Positions 7,939 through 17,934 of a DNA stretch of 36,935 bases are shown in pieces. The stretch covers positions 1 through 36,935 of the forward strand of contig WGLV01000023.1 of assembly GCA_016125385.1 (NCBI GenBank). The letters run 5' to 3'. The notes under the pieces are model-generated. The model did no database searches. It was not told the DNA's origin and saw only the letters and a program-made list of their open reading frames with translations. Both the position numbers and the translations under genes were made by a program. The stretch is from a bacterium (GTDB lineage Bacteria; Hinthialibacterota; Hinthialibacteria; Hinthialibacterales; Hinthialibacteraceae). Every line of letters starts with the position of its first letter. Position 1 is the first letter of the stretch.

Positions 7939-10900
7939 ATGGTTGAAACGAGTCCACCGCCGCGCCGCGTGTTGAGAAGAACGCGGCTCGTGCTGCGCGT
8001 TCTGACCTGGTTGCTGGTCACGGCCGTGGCGTTGATCGCGGGCGGGTTGTGGCTCCTTCAACAACCGTCGAGCCGGGCGTGGCTGGAAGAACGCGTCAAC
8101 CAGCGTATCCCCGGCGAGGTCACGTTCGACTCGGTCGGCCTGTCGTGGCAGGCCGCCATCCGCCTCGCGCGCGCCCGCTATCACAACCGCTTTGGCGAAA
8201 GTGAACTTGATATCGAATCGCGTTCGCTCGATCTGACCGACGTGTTGTTCGGTCAGCCTGAAGCCGTATTACGCGATGGAATCGTCACTTGGGCGGGTGA
8301 AAGCGTACTGTCCGTCTCCAACGCGGTTGTACAGACTCCCGCGTCCGGCGGCGATCAACCGTTCCATTTCATGATCGATCGCGCCCGCGTCGATATTCGC
8401 CCGTTTTGGGCGGGTGAACGCGTGAATTCATCTACATCTGAACAGGCCGTAACCGCGCCTCCCATGATGATTGACGTGGGTGACGCGTCAATCGTGACGC
8501 CCTGGCCGGTTCCCGCGTATGCGTGGTCCGGCTCCATCCGGATGCTTGACGATCTTCATGCCCTCAATGCGGTGATTCATCTCGCTACGCCTGTTGCGTC
8601 CAGCCAGAATCGCCTCAGTTTCGGAATCGCGGCCAATCCGGTCGACGCCGCCTTGACCTCCATCCAGATGCGCGCCAGCGCCTTCCCTGTCAATCTGGTC
8701 ACGCCGGTGACGCTTGAAGCGGTATGGAACGGCGTACTTGAAGTTACCCCTGCCGTATTCGGCTTTCGCACGGAAGGAAAATGGCGCGCCTCCGATCTCA
8801 TCTTCGCCTCAAGCGGCGGGCTGATGGTTGACGCGCCTGAATCGATCGCGTCCGCGTCGCTCGATATATCCAACCGCTTCGAACCGATCGCGGTGACGGC
8901 GGCGGTTGAACACCAGCCCGTTCGTCTGTTCGTTCCTTCGCTGGGTGATGTATCCGCGCCAACCGGAACCGCGTCACTGTCCGCATTGCGGCTCGACACG
9001 CCCACGCCCTCGATTGACGCGCGTTGGAATTTGCATTCGCTTGGCGAGGTGTCCACCCATCTGGCGCGATGGCCGATCGAAGCGACGACGCCGGTTGAAC
9101 TGAAAACCGCGTTGCCCGTTCAGCCCGTGAAAGGCCTTCAACAGTTCCTCCCCCTGCAATGGAGTTCTTATCTGGACGGTATGGATGGACGGTTGGGGCT
9201 TAACGGTTCGCTCACGCTTCTCAATGGCGCGCTCGATCGATTTGATTTGCAGGCCAGTTGGCTCGATGGCGCGTACACAGTGGGCGATCTGGTCATTTCC
9301 AACGCGACATTGCGCGGTCCTGTACGCGGGGCGGGTTCAAGCCTGACCGCTTCATTACAGGGGGTCGCGGTGTTGGAGTGGCCTCTTTCGCCCACGCGCC
9401 CGTTGCGGATTCCACTGCCTCCGCTTTCGCTGGCGTACAACCTGAATTGGAAGAGCGGCTCGTTCAATGTGTCGTCTTCGACGCTGGCCTTTAAGTTCTT
9501 GGATGATTTTCACGCCGAGGCGTCGCAAAACGGTTGGCGTCTCACCGGCTCAATCGATCTCGAAAAACATCTCAAGCCCTTGATCGCGATGCTGGCTCCT
9601 GAAACCGAACGGGAAATTGAAGGAACCGGCGTCGTTCAGGTTGAAATCAAAGGAAATCCGAATGAAATCGTGCTGAATGCGCGATGCCCCGACCTGATGG
9701 TCTATTCATTCGATCGCGATCCCGCCATGGGCGCCCAAATGCGGGGCGTGACGCTGAAATGGACGTGGACCGCTGAAAAGGCGGGCTGGTCGTCAGACGC
9801 GCTGCTTCGCGCGACTCATCCCTACGTGTCGTACAATGGCGTCGACGCCGAATGGCCGGGCCGGCCGCTGCTGGTTGAGTTGAAACAACCGCGTTCGTCG
9901 TTCGATGATTTCAGCCTGATCGTTCAGCCCCCCGGCGGCGGCGTGGGCGGCCTTGACTATCATGCCAACCGCAACGGACGCCTGTTCATTGAAAACTGGG
10001 ATGTCAAATCGTGGGTCGCCCTGTTGATCGATCGCTTTATCCTGAGCCGGAGCGGCGAAGAACCCTCGCTCTATGAACTCACGGGAAAACTGAACGGTGA
10101 GTTCGTTCTCGAACCGCCTCTTGCGTCTCCCTCGTTGACTGGAAAATTAACCCTGTCGCGAAGCGATTTCACCTGGCCCTATCAGCCTGAATTCCGTACG
10201 CATGATATGACGGTCTCGGCTCCGGTTTCGTGGCCGTTGCGGTTCGATCGTTTGCAGGGCGAACAGATCCTCTTTCGCGCCGCTTCGCTCTCCATCGAAA
10301 ACGCGAGTTATCAAAACGTCGAATCCATGTTGCCCATCACGCCTGACGCGATTCAACTCAGCGGTGGAGCGTCCGCTCCCATGTTCGGCGGGGTCGCACA
10401 TCTTGACGATTTGCGCGTTACAGGATGGCAATCCGCTTCGCCTCGGGTGGAAGGAATCGCGCGCTTCGAGGGCTTCGATCTCGCGCGTCTTCATTCCCTG
10501 TATCCATTTTTACCCGATCGCGGGACGGTTGATGGTGAATTGAACTCGTTGGCGCTCTCGGGTGACGTATTAACCGCGTCCGGCGCCATGCGCGCCTCGG
10601 TTTTTGGCGGAACCATCACGCTCGACGACTTCCAGACCATCCGCGAACCCGGCCGGCAGGCGATCTGGAAGATGGACGCCTCATTCTCAAAACTCGACCT
10701 GGAGCGCCTGACCGATTATTTCGATTATGGAAAAATGACTGGCCGCATTGGCGGCGAAATCAAACGATTTGAACTCACATTGCCGCCGGTCGGCTCCAAC
10801 GACTGGCCTTACCCCAACAGCTTTGATATCCGCGTGTGGGACGACATGCAGGGAACAGGCATGATCAACCGCGAAACGCTGGAAAAGATCGTCGATCTGG

Positions 10901-11184
10901 GCGAATCGGATGCGTTTACCCGCCTGGTGGCCGATCGCGAAAATTACGTCTATATGAATCTCGGGCTGCGCGCCGAACTGGCGGACAACAAGATGAAGTT
11001 GTATGGAACCTTGAAAGACAATATGTTTCTGCACGCTGACGAGGTCGCCGCCGCTGTGCGGCGCATCTTTGTTCCCAGCGAGTGGTTCACCAACACCATC
11101 AACATCCATCTCGCCAACCCCGAAGACGAAATCCCGTTCGATCGCGTCTGGCAGCGCCTTCAATCTCAGATCAAGGGTGAGTAG
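7939..11184 (+). CDS. Large AsmA/TamB-like envelope protein
   Basis: The 1081-residue product has a basic N-terminus, one membrane segment at about residues 18-42, and then a long periplasmic region rich in short beta-strands. This is the architecture of AsmA-like, YdbH and TamB proteins, which in studied bacteria bridge inner and outer membranes and carry phospholipid. The C-terminal quarter alternates strand segments with an amphipathic part, as in that superfamily. I assign it by architecture and general sequence character rather than a sharp motif, so the exact subfamily is open. GGGGAG lies nine bases before ATG 7939. Its end overlaps the convergent LOG-family gene by 14 bases. Confidence 0.75.
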   Translation: MVETSPPPRRVLRRTRLVLRVLTWLLVTAVALIAGGLWLLQQPSSRAWLEERVNQRIPGEVTFDSVGLSWQAAIRLARARYHNRFGESELDIESRSLDLTDVLFGQPEAVLRDGIVTWAGESVLSVSNAVVQTPASGGDQPFHFMIDRARVDIRPFWAGERVNSSTSEQAVTAPPMMIDVGDASIVTPWPVPAYAWSGSIRMLDDLHALNAVIHLATPVASSQNRLSFGIAANPVDAALTSIQMRASAFPVNLVTPVTLEAVWNGVLEVTPAVFGFRTEGKWRASDLIFASSGGLMVDAPESIASASLDISNRFEPIAVTAAVEHQPVRLFVPSLGDVSAPTGTASLSALRLDTPTPSIDARWNLHSLGEVSTHLARWPIEATTPVELKTALPVQPVKGLQQFLPLQWSSYLDGMDGRLGLNGSLTLLNGALDRFDLQASWLDGAYTVGDLVISNATLRGPVRGAGSSLTASLQGVAVLEWPLSPTRPLRIPLPPLSLAYNLNWKSGSFNVSSSTLAFKFLDDFHAEASQNGWRLTGSIDLEKHLKPLIAMLAPETEREIEGTGVVQVEIKGNPNEIVLNARCPDLMVYSFDRDPAMGAQMRGVTLKWTWTAEKAGWSSDALLRATHPYVSYNGVDAEWPGRPLLVELKQPRSSFDDFSLIVQPPGGGVGGLDYHANRNGRLFIENWDVKSWVALLIDRFILSRSGEEPSLYELTGKLNGEFVLEPPLASPSLTGKLTLSRSDFTWPYQPEFRTHDMTVSAPVSWPLRFDRLQGEQILFRAASLSIENASYQNVESMLPITPDAIQLSGGASAPMFGGVAHLDDLRVTGWQSASPRVEGIARFEGFDLARLHSLYPFLPDRGTVDGELNSLALSGDVLTASGAMRASVFGGTITLDDFQTIREPGRQAIWKMDASFSKLDLERLTDYFDYGKMTGRIGGEIKRFELTLPPVGSNDWPYPNSFDIRVWDDMQGTGMINRETLEKIVDLGESDAFTRLVADRENYVYMNLGLRAELADNKMKLYGTLKDNMFLHADEVAAAVRRIFVPSEWFTNTINIHLANPEDEIPFDRVWQRLQSQIKGE

Positions 11185-11740
11185 TTTCCTGTGAGGCTTT
11201 CTTCTGATAGTGGCCGATCAGCCAGTCAGCCGCTTCGTCCACATCGTTGACGAAGACCAGTTTCGCGATCAAACCGTCGTCGATCTCGGTATACGCGCTG
11301 AGGCTCGTTACCGCTTTCCGCATGGCTTCGCCCACCACCAGCAGCGGCTTGTTCCCACCCGTGACGATCAGGTTCCACGCCAGAAACAGTTCGGCCAGCG
11401 TGCCGATTCCGCCATCAAGAACGACGTATGCGTCGGATATGCGCATGAGGGTTGAGATCCGTTCGTTCAGGTCGCATGAATCGATCGTCTCGCTCAGATG
11501 AATATTCGGCTTGCGGTTGAAATGCGTGGCCAGCGGGCCGCATAACACGCCGATCGCAACGCCGCCCGCCGCCCGCGCTCCCCGGCTGCACGCTTCCATG
11601 ACGCCGGTGTATCCGCCGTTGCTGATGCGAAACCCCGCTTCGGCCAGCCGCCGTCCCAGCCGCTCGGCCCGCGCCGCTTCATCGCTGTCCTGTGCAATCG
11701 CCGCACTGCCGTAAATAGCCACCGTGAAGCCTTTTGACAT
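11171..11740 (-). CDS. LOG-family (SLOG Rossmann fold) nucleotide hydrolase
   Basis: Members of this family cleave nucleoside 5'-monophosphates to the free base and ribose phosphate, or bind nucleotide-like ligands; many are still mis-annotated as lysine decarboxylases. Signature loops are GGYTGVMEA (residues 42-50) and DGGIGTLAE (109-117), the latter standing for the family's PGGxGTxxE, with D replacing P. An early AIYGSA strand-loop binds nucleotide. I start at 11740 (189 residues) because AGGA lies 11 bases upstream and the core begins at once; an in-frame ATG at 11848 would add 36 residues without family similarity. The substrate cannot be told from sequence. The gene is divergent from def. 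Confidence 0.85.
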   Translation of the reverse strand: MSKGFTVAIYGSAAIAQDSDEAARAERLGRRLAEAGFRISNGGYTGVMEACSRGARAAGGVAIGVLCGPLATHFNRKPNIHLSETIDSCDLNERISTLMRISDAYVVLDGGIGTLAELFLAWNLIVTGGNKPLLVVGEAMRKAVTSLSAYTEIDDGLIAKLVFVNDVDEAADWLIGHYQKKASQETTHP

Positions 11741-11891
11741 GAGAGAGGTGTCCTGATTACTGCTCGTGATGTTTGAACTGACCCGAAGATCCGCTTCGGG
11801 TGCTGCCTGAACTATATTCTTGCCTTTACTCATACTCAAAGGTACCATTTACAGATACCACATCGAACGGCTTCGTGAGTAGAAAAGCATA

Positions 11892-12410
11892 ATGACGATT
11901 GAGGCGGGCATGACCAGAAAGAACATTTGTATCTACGGCGAAGAAGTCCTTCGCAAGAAGACCAAATTCGTCAAAACATTTGACAAAAAGCTGGAAAAAT
12001 TCATCGACGACATGTTCGATACCATGTACGAAGCCAACGGCATCGGCCTCGCCGCGCCGCAGGTCGGCGTGTTGAAAAAACTGTTCGTCGTCGATACCCT
12101 CGAACCCGGCGAAAAGATGGCGATCGCCAACCCCAAAATCATCTGGCAAAGCGAAGAAACCTGGGGGATGAAAGAGGGCTGCCTCTCCATCCCCGGCGTT
12201 GAGGGAGAAGTGATTCGTCCTCGCGTCATTCGCGTGAAGGCTCAAAACGCCTACACCGGCGATGAGATGGAGTTCGAAGCCGAAGACTTGCTCGCTCGCG
12301 TCATCCTGCATGAAAACGATCACTTGAACGGCGTCCTGTTCGTCGATCATCTGACATCGTCCGACCGCGCCGAACTGGAGCGCCAGCTGCAGGAACTCGC
12401 GGTGGCCTGA
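11892..12410 (+). CDS. def: Peptide deformylase
   Basis: The enzyme removes the formyl group from the N-terminal methionine of new proteins. All three family motifs are intact: GIGLAAPQVG (about 50-59), EGCLSIPG with the metal-binding C97, and HENDH with H140, E141 and H144 as metal ligands and catalytic base. The product has 172 residues from ATG 11892. A second ATG at 11910, preceded by GAGGCGGGC, would remove six residues and fits the family N-terminus equally well. fmt lies 88 bases downstream, the classical def-fmt pair that couples formylation to deformylation. Confidence 0.97.
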   Translation: MTIEAGMTRKNICIYGEEVLRKKTKFVKTFDKKLEKFIDDMFDTMYEANGIGLAAPQVGVLKKLFVVDTLEPGEKMAIANPKIIWQSEETWGMKEGCLSIPGVEGEVIRPRVIRVKAQNAYTGDEMEFEAEDLLARVILHENDHLNGVLFVDHLTSSDRAELERQLQELAVA

Positions 12411-12498
12411 ACGCCGTCCGGGCGCCGCGCCGCCAACGCATGAATTCTGGTGCGAATGATCTCTTGTGAACCGGCTTTGAACGATAAGAAAAAGATCG

Positions 12499-13431
12499 AT
12501 GCGAATTGTATTTTTCGGTACGCCTGACTTCGCTCTGCCCACGCTCGACGCGCTTCACAAGGCGTCAGAGATCGATGTAACGGGCGTTCTGACTCAACCA
12601 GACCGTCCAGCCGGACGCGGCAAAAAATTAAAACCTTCTCCGGTAAAAGCGTGGGCGCTCGAACACGATCTCCCCGTGCTGGCTCCTGAAAAACCCAAAA
12701 ATCCCGAAGTGATCCCCTGGCTGCATGAACAGGCGCCCGAAGCCATCGTCGTGGTCGCCTATGGCGGGTTCGTCCCCCGGACGGTGCGCGAATTACCGCC
12801 GTACGGTTGCGTCAATCTTCACCCTTCGCTGCTGCCGCGATATCGTGGCGCCGCGCCGATTCAGTGGGCGCTGCTCAATGGCGACGGCCAAACCGGAAAC
12901 TCAACCATGTACCTTTCCGCCGGGTGGGACGACGGCGATCTCATTTATCAGGAACCCGAATCCATTGATGACGCCGACGATTATGGGAGCTTATCGCGGC
13001 GTCTCGCTGAAAAGGGCGCCGTCCTCATGGTCAGAACGCTGATCGATATCGAGGCGGGAACCGCGCCGCGCACCCCCCAACCCGAACAGGGCGTCGTCAT
13101 GGCGCCGATGATTCAGAACGAAGACGCCCGCGTGAACTGGAACCGTCCCGCGCGTGAAGTGTTTAATCTCATCCGGGGGCTCAGCCCCATTCCCGGCGCC
13201 TTCACTGAAGTCGGCGGCGAACGTTTGAAACTGTTTCGTTGCGAGATGATGCCTTTCGCGGCTGATGCCCAACCCGGTGAAGTGATTTCAACCGAGTTTA
13301 ATACCATTCGCGTCGCGGCGGCCGATGGCCAGATCGAGATTCTCGAACTGCAACCACCCGGCAAGCGCCGCATGCGAGCTGCCGATTATCTTCGCGGCCA
13401 TCCCATCCCCAACGGCGCGCGCTTCGTGTAA
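12499..13431 (+). CDS. fmt: Methionyl-tRNA formyltransferase
   Basis: Fmt transfers a formyl group from 10-formyltetrahydrofolate to methionyl-tRNA for translation initiation. The N-terminal IVFFGTPDFA motif, the HPSLLPRYRGAAPIQWA active-site region (residues about 112-128, with the catalytic asparagine just before in CVN) and the C-terminal tRNA-binding OB-type domain are all present. The 310-residue length is standard. It follows def on the same strand, and the next gene starts two bases after its stop, which suggests translational coupling. Confidence 0.97.
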   Translation: MRIVFFGTPDFALPTLDALHKASEIDVTGVLTQPDRPAGRGKKLKPSPVKAWALEHDLPVLAPEKPKNPEVIPWLHEQAPEAIVVVAYGGFVPRTVRELPPYGCVNLHPSLLPRYRGAAPIQWALLNGDGQTGNSTMYLSAGWDDGDLIYQEPESIDDADDYGSLSRRLAEKGAVLMVRTLIDIEAGTAPRTPQPEQGVVMAPMIQNEDARVNWNRPAREVFNLIRGLSPIPGAFTEVGGERLKLFRCEMMPFAADAQPGEVISTEFNTIRVAAADGQIEILELQPPGKRRMRAADYLRGHPIPNGARFV

Positions 13432-13433
13432 CC

Positions 13434-14981
13434 ATGCCTCCAACTTCGCCCGGGCGAACTGATCTTCTGATTCATCTTTTCGCGTTCTTGCTTCAGGCGG
13501 GGTTGCTCGTTTTGACGGGCGTCGCTTCCACCGGTACGACGCCTCCCTGGGCGTTTACCGTCTATCTCATCCTCGCCGCTCTGTCGGTGATTCGTGCGCA
13601 TGAAGCCGCCGCCCGGTTTGAAACCCGCCTGATTCTGATTCCCGCTGTGGTCGGCTCAGCCATCGTCGGTTTTTGTTTGATTATTGATATGCCCGCGATG
13701 TTCTGGGGGTTCATGGTCCCTCGTCAGCTGCCGGTCTGGGTTCGCCTCATCTGGATGCAGACGGCCCTGCTGGCGTTGCATCCCGGTTTCGCCGCGTGGT
13801 TCGCCGCCCGCGTCCATCGCGCGGCGGAGGCGATCCGTTCGTGGGGATGTCTCAGCCCCTTGACGTGGGCCACCGCGCTCGCGGCGGGCCTTGCGCTCTG
13901 GCTGATCCATAGCCAGAACGTTTCGTCCGACGGTTACGACTGGTTGCGTTACAGCCTCGTCCCCAGGCAGTGGGCGCTGTATCTTCGCGAACCGCTCGGC
14001 ACGCTCATTTTCCGCCTTGCGGTGCTGGCGGGGCAAAAATGGTTCCACTGGGACCCGTATATCTCGATCAGCCTGCTGACCATCGTGTGTGGAATCCTGA
14101 CCGTCATGCTGTTGAGCCGGGTTATCGCCTGGTTCGTGGAACCCGCCTTCGCCGCGCCGTCGTTGTTGCTGATCGCGGCCTCGTGCGGTTTTACTCAGGT
14201 ATTCGCGGGCAACATCGAGATATACGCGCTGCTTCAGCTCGGCCTGGCGGCGTACCTGTTTTGCGCCATGAAATACGTGCGCGGCGAGTGGTCCGCCTGG
14301 GCGCCGGGGCTGGCGTTCGGCCTGCTCTTTTGTACGCATCTGTCTGCGGGATGGTGGGCGCCGGCGTTTCTGCTGCTGCCCGCGTTGCGCTACAAAACCA
14401 GTGGTGGATCGCCAGCACGCGACTTCGCCGCGATGGCGGCCGCATCCGCCGCGCCGGTGATCGCGCTTGCGTTGTTTCTGCTTGAATATCGGTATGGTGG
14501 GAATCCGTCGGAGATGATCGCCCACTTTTTCAGCGACCAGGTGATGAACGTGGGGACCGACGCCGCCATGTTTCACAATATTGTTGAATATCTTTCGCCT
14601 GAGTACTGGCTCATGCAGCTCAACGTGTACTTTTACCTTGTCGCGCCGGCGTTTCTGCTGATCCCGTTTCTGCTCGCTGCGTTTCGCTCGTGGAGAGCGC
14701 TCCAGCCGCGCCACGTCTGGCTTGCCCTGATGGCGGCGTTTTACCTGGCGTATAGCGTGGTCTGGCGCGCTGACCGCCCTTACCCCTCCGATTGGGACCT
14801 CTTTTCCGGACTCGCCGTTCCCCTGGTGCTGACATTGTGCTCGGTGGCCTCGCGCCTGAAGGTGAAAACCGATGCTTTACGACTCGCTTTCGCCCAGATG
14901 GCGGGTTTTTCGCTGACGTACGTCTTCCTCCAATTGCTCCGCAATCATCTCAAGGCGACCGATTGGCCGCTCTTCATGTAA
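13434..14981 (+). CDS. Polytopic membrane protein, possible GT-C type glycosyltransferase
   Basis: The 515-residue product has around ten or more hydrophobic segments spread over its whole length. The SQNVSSDGYDWLRYS loop between early segments, the GNIEIYALL motif in the middle and the PYPSDWDLFSG motif near the C-terminus recall large dolichol-phosphate-mannose-type (GT-C) membrane proteins found in poorly characterised bacteria, with acidic residues in an extracytoplasmic loop. No full family match can be claimed, and the donor and acceptor are unknown. The ATG follows the fmt stop by two bases, so it is probably translated by coupling from fmt. Confidence 0.7.
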   Translation: MPPTSPGRTDLLIHLFAFLLQAGLLVLTGVASTGTTPPWAFTVYLILAALSVIRAHEAAARFETRLILIPAVVGSAIVGFCLIIDMPAMFWGFMVPRQLPVWVRLIWMQTALLALHPGFAAWFAARVHRAAEAIRSWGCLSPLTWATALAAGLALWLIHSQNVSSDGYDWLRYSLVPRQWALYLREPLGTLIFRLAVLAGQKWFHWDPYISISLLTIVCGILTVMLLSRVIAWFVEPAFAAPSLLLIAASCGFTQVFAGNIEIYALLQLGLAAYLFCAMKYVRGEWSAWAPGLAFGLLFCTHLSAGWWAPAFLLLPALRYKTSGGSPARDFAAMAAASAAPVIALALFLLEYRYGGNPSEMIAHFFSDQVMNVGTDAAMFHNIVEYLSPEYWLMQLNVYFYLVAPAFLLIPFLLAAFRSWRALQPRHVWLALMAAFYLAYSVVWRADRPYPSDWDLFSGLAVPLVLTLCSVASRLKVKTDALRLAFAQMAGFSLTYVFLQLLRNHLKATDWPLFM

Positions 14982-15082
14982 GTTCCCTCGCATAAATTCT
15001 ATCGCGGTCGCCAAAATAACGTGAGTTGGCATAGGGTAGGCGGGAGCGAATGGATTCAGTACGTCTCGCTCTGAAAATCGCT

Positions 15083-15634
15083 CTAATCGTAGTTTCCCTT
15101 GGCGAAGGGGAAATCGTTGGAAAATTGATCTTCAACCGCAGTGAGAAGGTTCCCGCCGCTGGTGATCCCGTTGGAGGCGTTGTACGACTCGCCGTCGAAG
15201 ACGCCGTCCGGCCCGTAACTGATGACGAAGTACGCCGCGTTTCGGTTGCTTCTCACCGGATCGTTTGAGTTTTTGTTATAGGCGAAAAAAGCGGGTTCGC
15301 AGTGATATTGCCCCACCGTACAACAGGCCCACGGCCATTCGTCCTTCCGTTTGGGATCGGCGAAAACGTCCATCACCGACGTGTTCAGATAGGCGATGGG
15401 AGTGGTTACGTAGCGGTGCTGAGCGGGGTTTCCGTCGATATGCGGCGGGTAACGGTTGTTATCCATCTTGTAGAGGATGTAACTGTTGGCGATCGATTTT
15501 TCTTCCGACATCGCCCGCGAAACCTTGGCTTTGACCTGCGCGTTCAGAAAATTCGGAACCGCGATCGCCGCCAGAATCCCGATGATCGCCACCACGATCA
15601 ACAACTCGATCAACGTAAAGCCGTTGCGTCTCAT
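15083..15634 (-). CDS. Type II/IV pseudopilin-like prepilin
   Basis: The product begins with a class III prepilin signal, MRRNG followed by FTLIELLIVVAIIGILAA, with cleavage expected after G5 and E at mature position 5. A 183-residue protein results, with an N-terminal helix and a small globular tail that ends with an SYGPDGVFDGES region common in pseudopilins of little-studied phyla. It may belong to a secretion or pilus system, but no other pilus gene is nearby. I start at 15634 because GGGGAG lies seven bases upstream; a longer reading from 15712 would put 26 residues in front of the signal and is unlikely. Confidence 0.9.
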   Translation of the reverse strand: MRRNGFTLIELLIVVAIIGILAAIAVPNFLNAQVKAKVSRAMSEEKSIANSYILYKMDNNRYPPHIDGNPAQHRYVTTPIAYLNTSVMDVFADPKRKDEWPWACCTVGQYHCEPAFFAYNKNSNDPVRSNRNAAYFVISYGPDGVFDGESYNASNGITSGGNLLTAVEDQFSNDFPFAKGNYD

Positions 15635-15806
15635 ATCCACGCTCCCCGATAGTCGATTCAATCGGCATGAAGTCACAACAGAGTAAGATAAGAGTAATTG
15701 TACCATGCCCATTCTGGAGCATTCAAATAAAAAATAGGAACAAACAAAAACAGGCTGCGCGACGCCCGCCGCACGGCCCGTGTTGAAGGGGCAGGATTAA
15801 ATGAAA

Positions 15807-17789
15807 TTACCGGGCTGGAATGGATTTCCGCCACTCATCCTTTTGCAGCCCGATCTCATCGAAATCGATCGGCTTGAAGCCCGCCGCCAGCGCGGGATGA
15901 TCTTTCGGCAATTGGTAGTGATCCTTCCTCCACTCGATCCCATCCGATGACTCAAAGACGAAGTTGTTCTCAAAATCCACGTCGCTCTCTTTGATGTTCT
16001 GCAACTCCAGCCATTTCCCGCCGTAACTGATGTTAAGCGCTACCCGGTTGCCCGCCGGAAAGGCCGGATCGCCATCCAGAATCGTGGCGAGTTTTGGATA
16101 CCGTTCGCTGTAGGGCGGCTGATCGAAATTCATCGCGCTCAGTTTGTCATACATATGCCACTCGCCGCCCTTCACGATATACTTCGCCGCCCAGCCAATG
16201 CCGCGTCCGTCGACATGCACAGCCGGTTCGCAATCAACCATCAGATTGTTTTCAACGAGGTTGTCGCGGCCGCCGCCGATAAAAGCGCCCACGTCCGCGT
16301 GATCGAAGATATTGCCGATGATCGTTACGCCGCTGGCGGCGTCGTCGAGGTAAACCGAGTTGGAGGCGTATTTGTACGGCCCCGAGATATCGTGAAAATA
16401 GTTGCCTCTGACGATGTGCCCGCGCATGGTCCAGTCGCGCCCGATGTAAAACGCGCCCACGTCGCCGGTCTGCTGGCACAGGTTATACACTTCGTTCAGT
16501 TCGAGTACGTGATCGTTGCCGCCGAACAGCACGCCGGCGTGCGGCGAATCGTGAATGCGGTTATGCGCCATGCGGTTGCCCACGCCATGCAGCGAGATCG
16601 CCGGCTGGTAGGTCTGAACCCAGCGTCCATAGCGGAAGATATCGTTGTTGATCGCCGCGTGATGCGCGGGCGTCAGCGATGCGCGGTCGCCGCCTGAGAT
16701 CGAGATCCCGCCCTCGCCGGTCTCATACACGTCGCATGAGACCACCTGGCACTCTTCGCCGCCGCTGACGGCGACGCCCTTCTGCCCCGTGTTGCGGATG
16801 ACGCAGCCCGCCACCCGCACGTTCTTTGAATCGCGAATCGTCACGGCGGTTCCCCGGCAGGCTTCCAGCGTGAGCCTCTCGATACGCGCGCCGTTCGCGC
16901 CTTCGATGGAGACGATCGGATCGTCCAGCATCGAGACGATGACTTCGGCGTCTTTCATCGTCTCCGGAGGCCACAGATACAGCATGCCGGCGTCTCGATC
17001 GAGATACCACTCGCCGGGTTGATCGAGTTCTTCGAGCAGGTTGAGCGCCATCCAGCGCTGGCCTTTGGTATAGCCGTATACGCCGTGCGGCGGCTCGGTG
17101 TAGATGGCTTTCGCGTCCAGATCGAAATGATTGACTTTGACGTATGAATCCGCCCAGTCCTGCGTCCAGTAGCCGTGCAGCCATACGTCGCTGGCTTTGC
17201 TCCAGCGCGCGGGCCGGTCGCCTTCATAGGTGAACACGCCGCCGTCTTTCCCCTCGGGCGCGCCGGTGATTGGCGCCCAGCCCTGGTTCGGCCATTGCGC
17301 CAGCGTCAGCGGTTTGCCGTTAAAAAACACTTCCAGCGCGGCGTGTTCTTCGGGGCGCCCAAATCCACGGACTTTCAATTCGCCGAAATCATCGACGCCT
17401 TGCGCGCGCAGATCGCATTGCATCACCGCGCCGCGCGCTTCTTCAGGCAGCCTCTGGAGCGCGTCATTATTGTCGATGGGTTTGAAGCCGGTGATGACGC
17501 GTCCGCCGATCAGCCGCGCGCCGCTCATGCCGCGCAGGGTGACCGGGTCGCCGCCCGTGATGCGCAGGCTTTCCGTGATGGGGTAAACGCCCCGGTGGAT
17601 GAAGATCACGTCGCCGCCGCTCGCGGTGCGCGCGGCGTCCAGTGCACGTGAAACCGTCGCGAATGGATGGCCCGCGTCGCCCGCTGCTCCGTCGTTTCCA
17701 GTGGGCGCGACGTGAAATTCGGCCGCGATGGGCGTCAAGGTGAACAAGGCGATGAGCAAGCACGGCGTGACGAGACGAAAGCGATTCAT
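15807..17789 (-). CDS. Secreted right-handed parallel beta-helix protein
   Basis: A signal peptide (about residues 1-23, ending PIAA) precedes a mature domain that opens with FHVAPTGNDGAAGD and a PFATVSRALDAAR motif typical of secreted parallel beta-helix proteins. A central beta-sandwich-like insert carries LAQWPNQGW, and the C-terminal half has repeated N- and G-rich rungs, for example GNIFDH and NNLMVD. The fold is common in polysaccharide lyases and glycosidases such as GH141, so it probably acts on a polysaccharide; the exact activity is unknown. The start at 17789 (660 residues) has GGAG eight bases upstream. An in-frame extension to 18005 lacks a signal peptide and would overlap the antitoxin gene. 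Confidence 0.85.
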   Translation of the reverse strand: MNRFRLVTPCLLIALFTLTPIAAEFHVAPTGNDGAAGDAGHPFATVSRALDAARTASGGDVIFIHRGVYPITESLRITGGDPVTLRGMSGARLIGGRVITGFKPIDNNDALQRLPEEARGAVMQCDLRAQGVDDFGELKVRGFGRPEEHAALEVFFNGKPLTLAQWPNQGWAPITGAPEGKDGGVFTYEGDRPARWSKASDVWLHGYWTQDWADSYVKVNHFDLDAKAIYTEPPHGVYGYTKGQRWMALNLLEELDQPGEWYLDRDAGMLYLWPPETMKDAEVIVSMLDDPIVSIEGANGARIERLTLEACRGTAVTIRDSKNVRVAGCVIRNTGQKGVAVSGGEECQVVSCDVYETGEGGISISGGDRASLTPAHHAAINNDIFRYGRWVQTYQPAISLHGVGNRMAHNRIHDSPHAGVLFGGNDHVLELNEVYNLCQQTGDVGAFYIGRDWTMRGHIVRGNYFHDISGPYKYASNSVYLDDAASGVTIIGNIFDHADVGAFIGGGRDNLVENNLMVDCEPAVHVDGRGIGWAAKYIVKGGEWHMYDKLSAMNFDQPPYSERYPKLATILDGDPAFPAGNRVALNISYGGKWLELQNIKESDVDFENNFVFESSDGIEWRKDHYQLPKDHPALAAGFKPIDFDEIGLQKDEWRKSIPAR

Positions 17790-17934
17790 GGCGTCATACT
17801 CCATAGGGATGGATTGCGCGTGCGGTTCAACCACGCGCCGCGCCCAACATAAACCGCACACGTCTGAATGTATAGATGAGACAGGTAAAGGCGAGGGGGA
17901 AAGCGCCGCGTACAAAAGTGATTGGACCGAGTTG

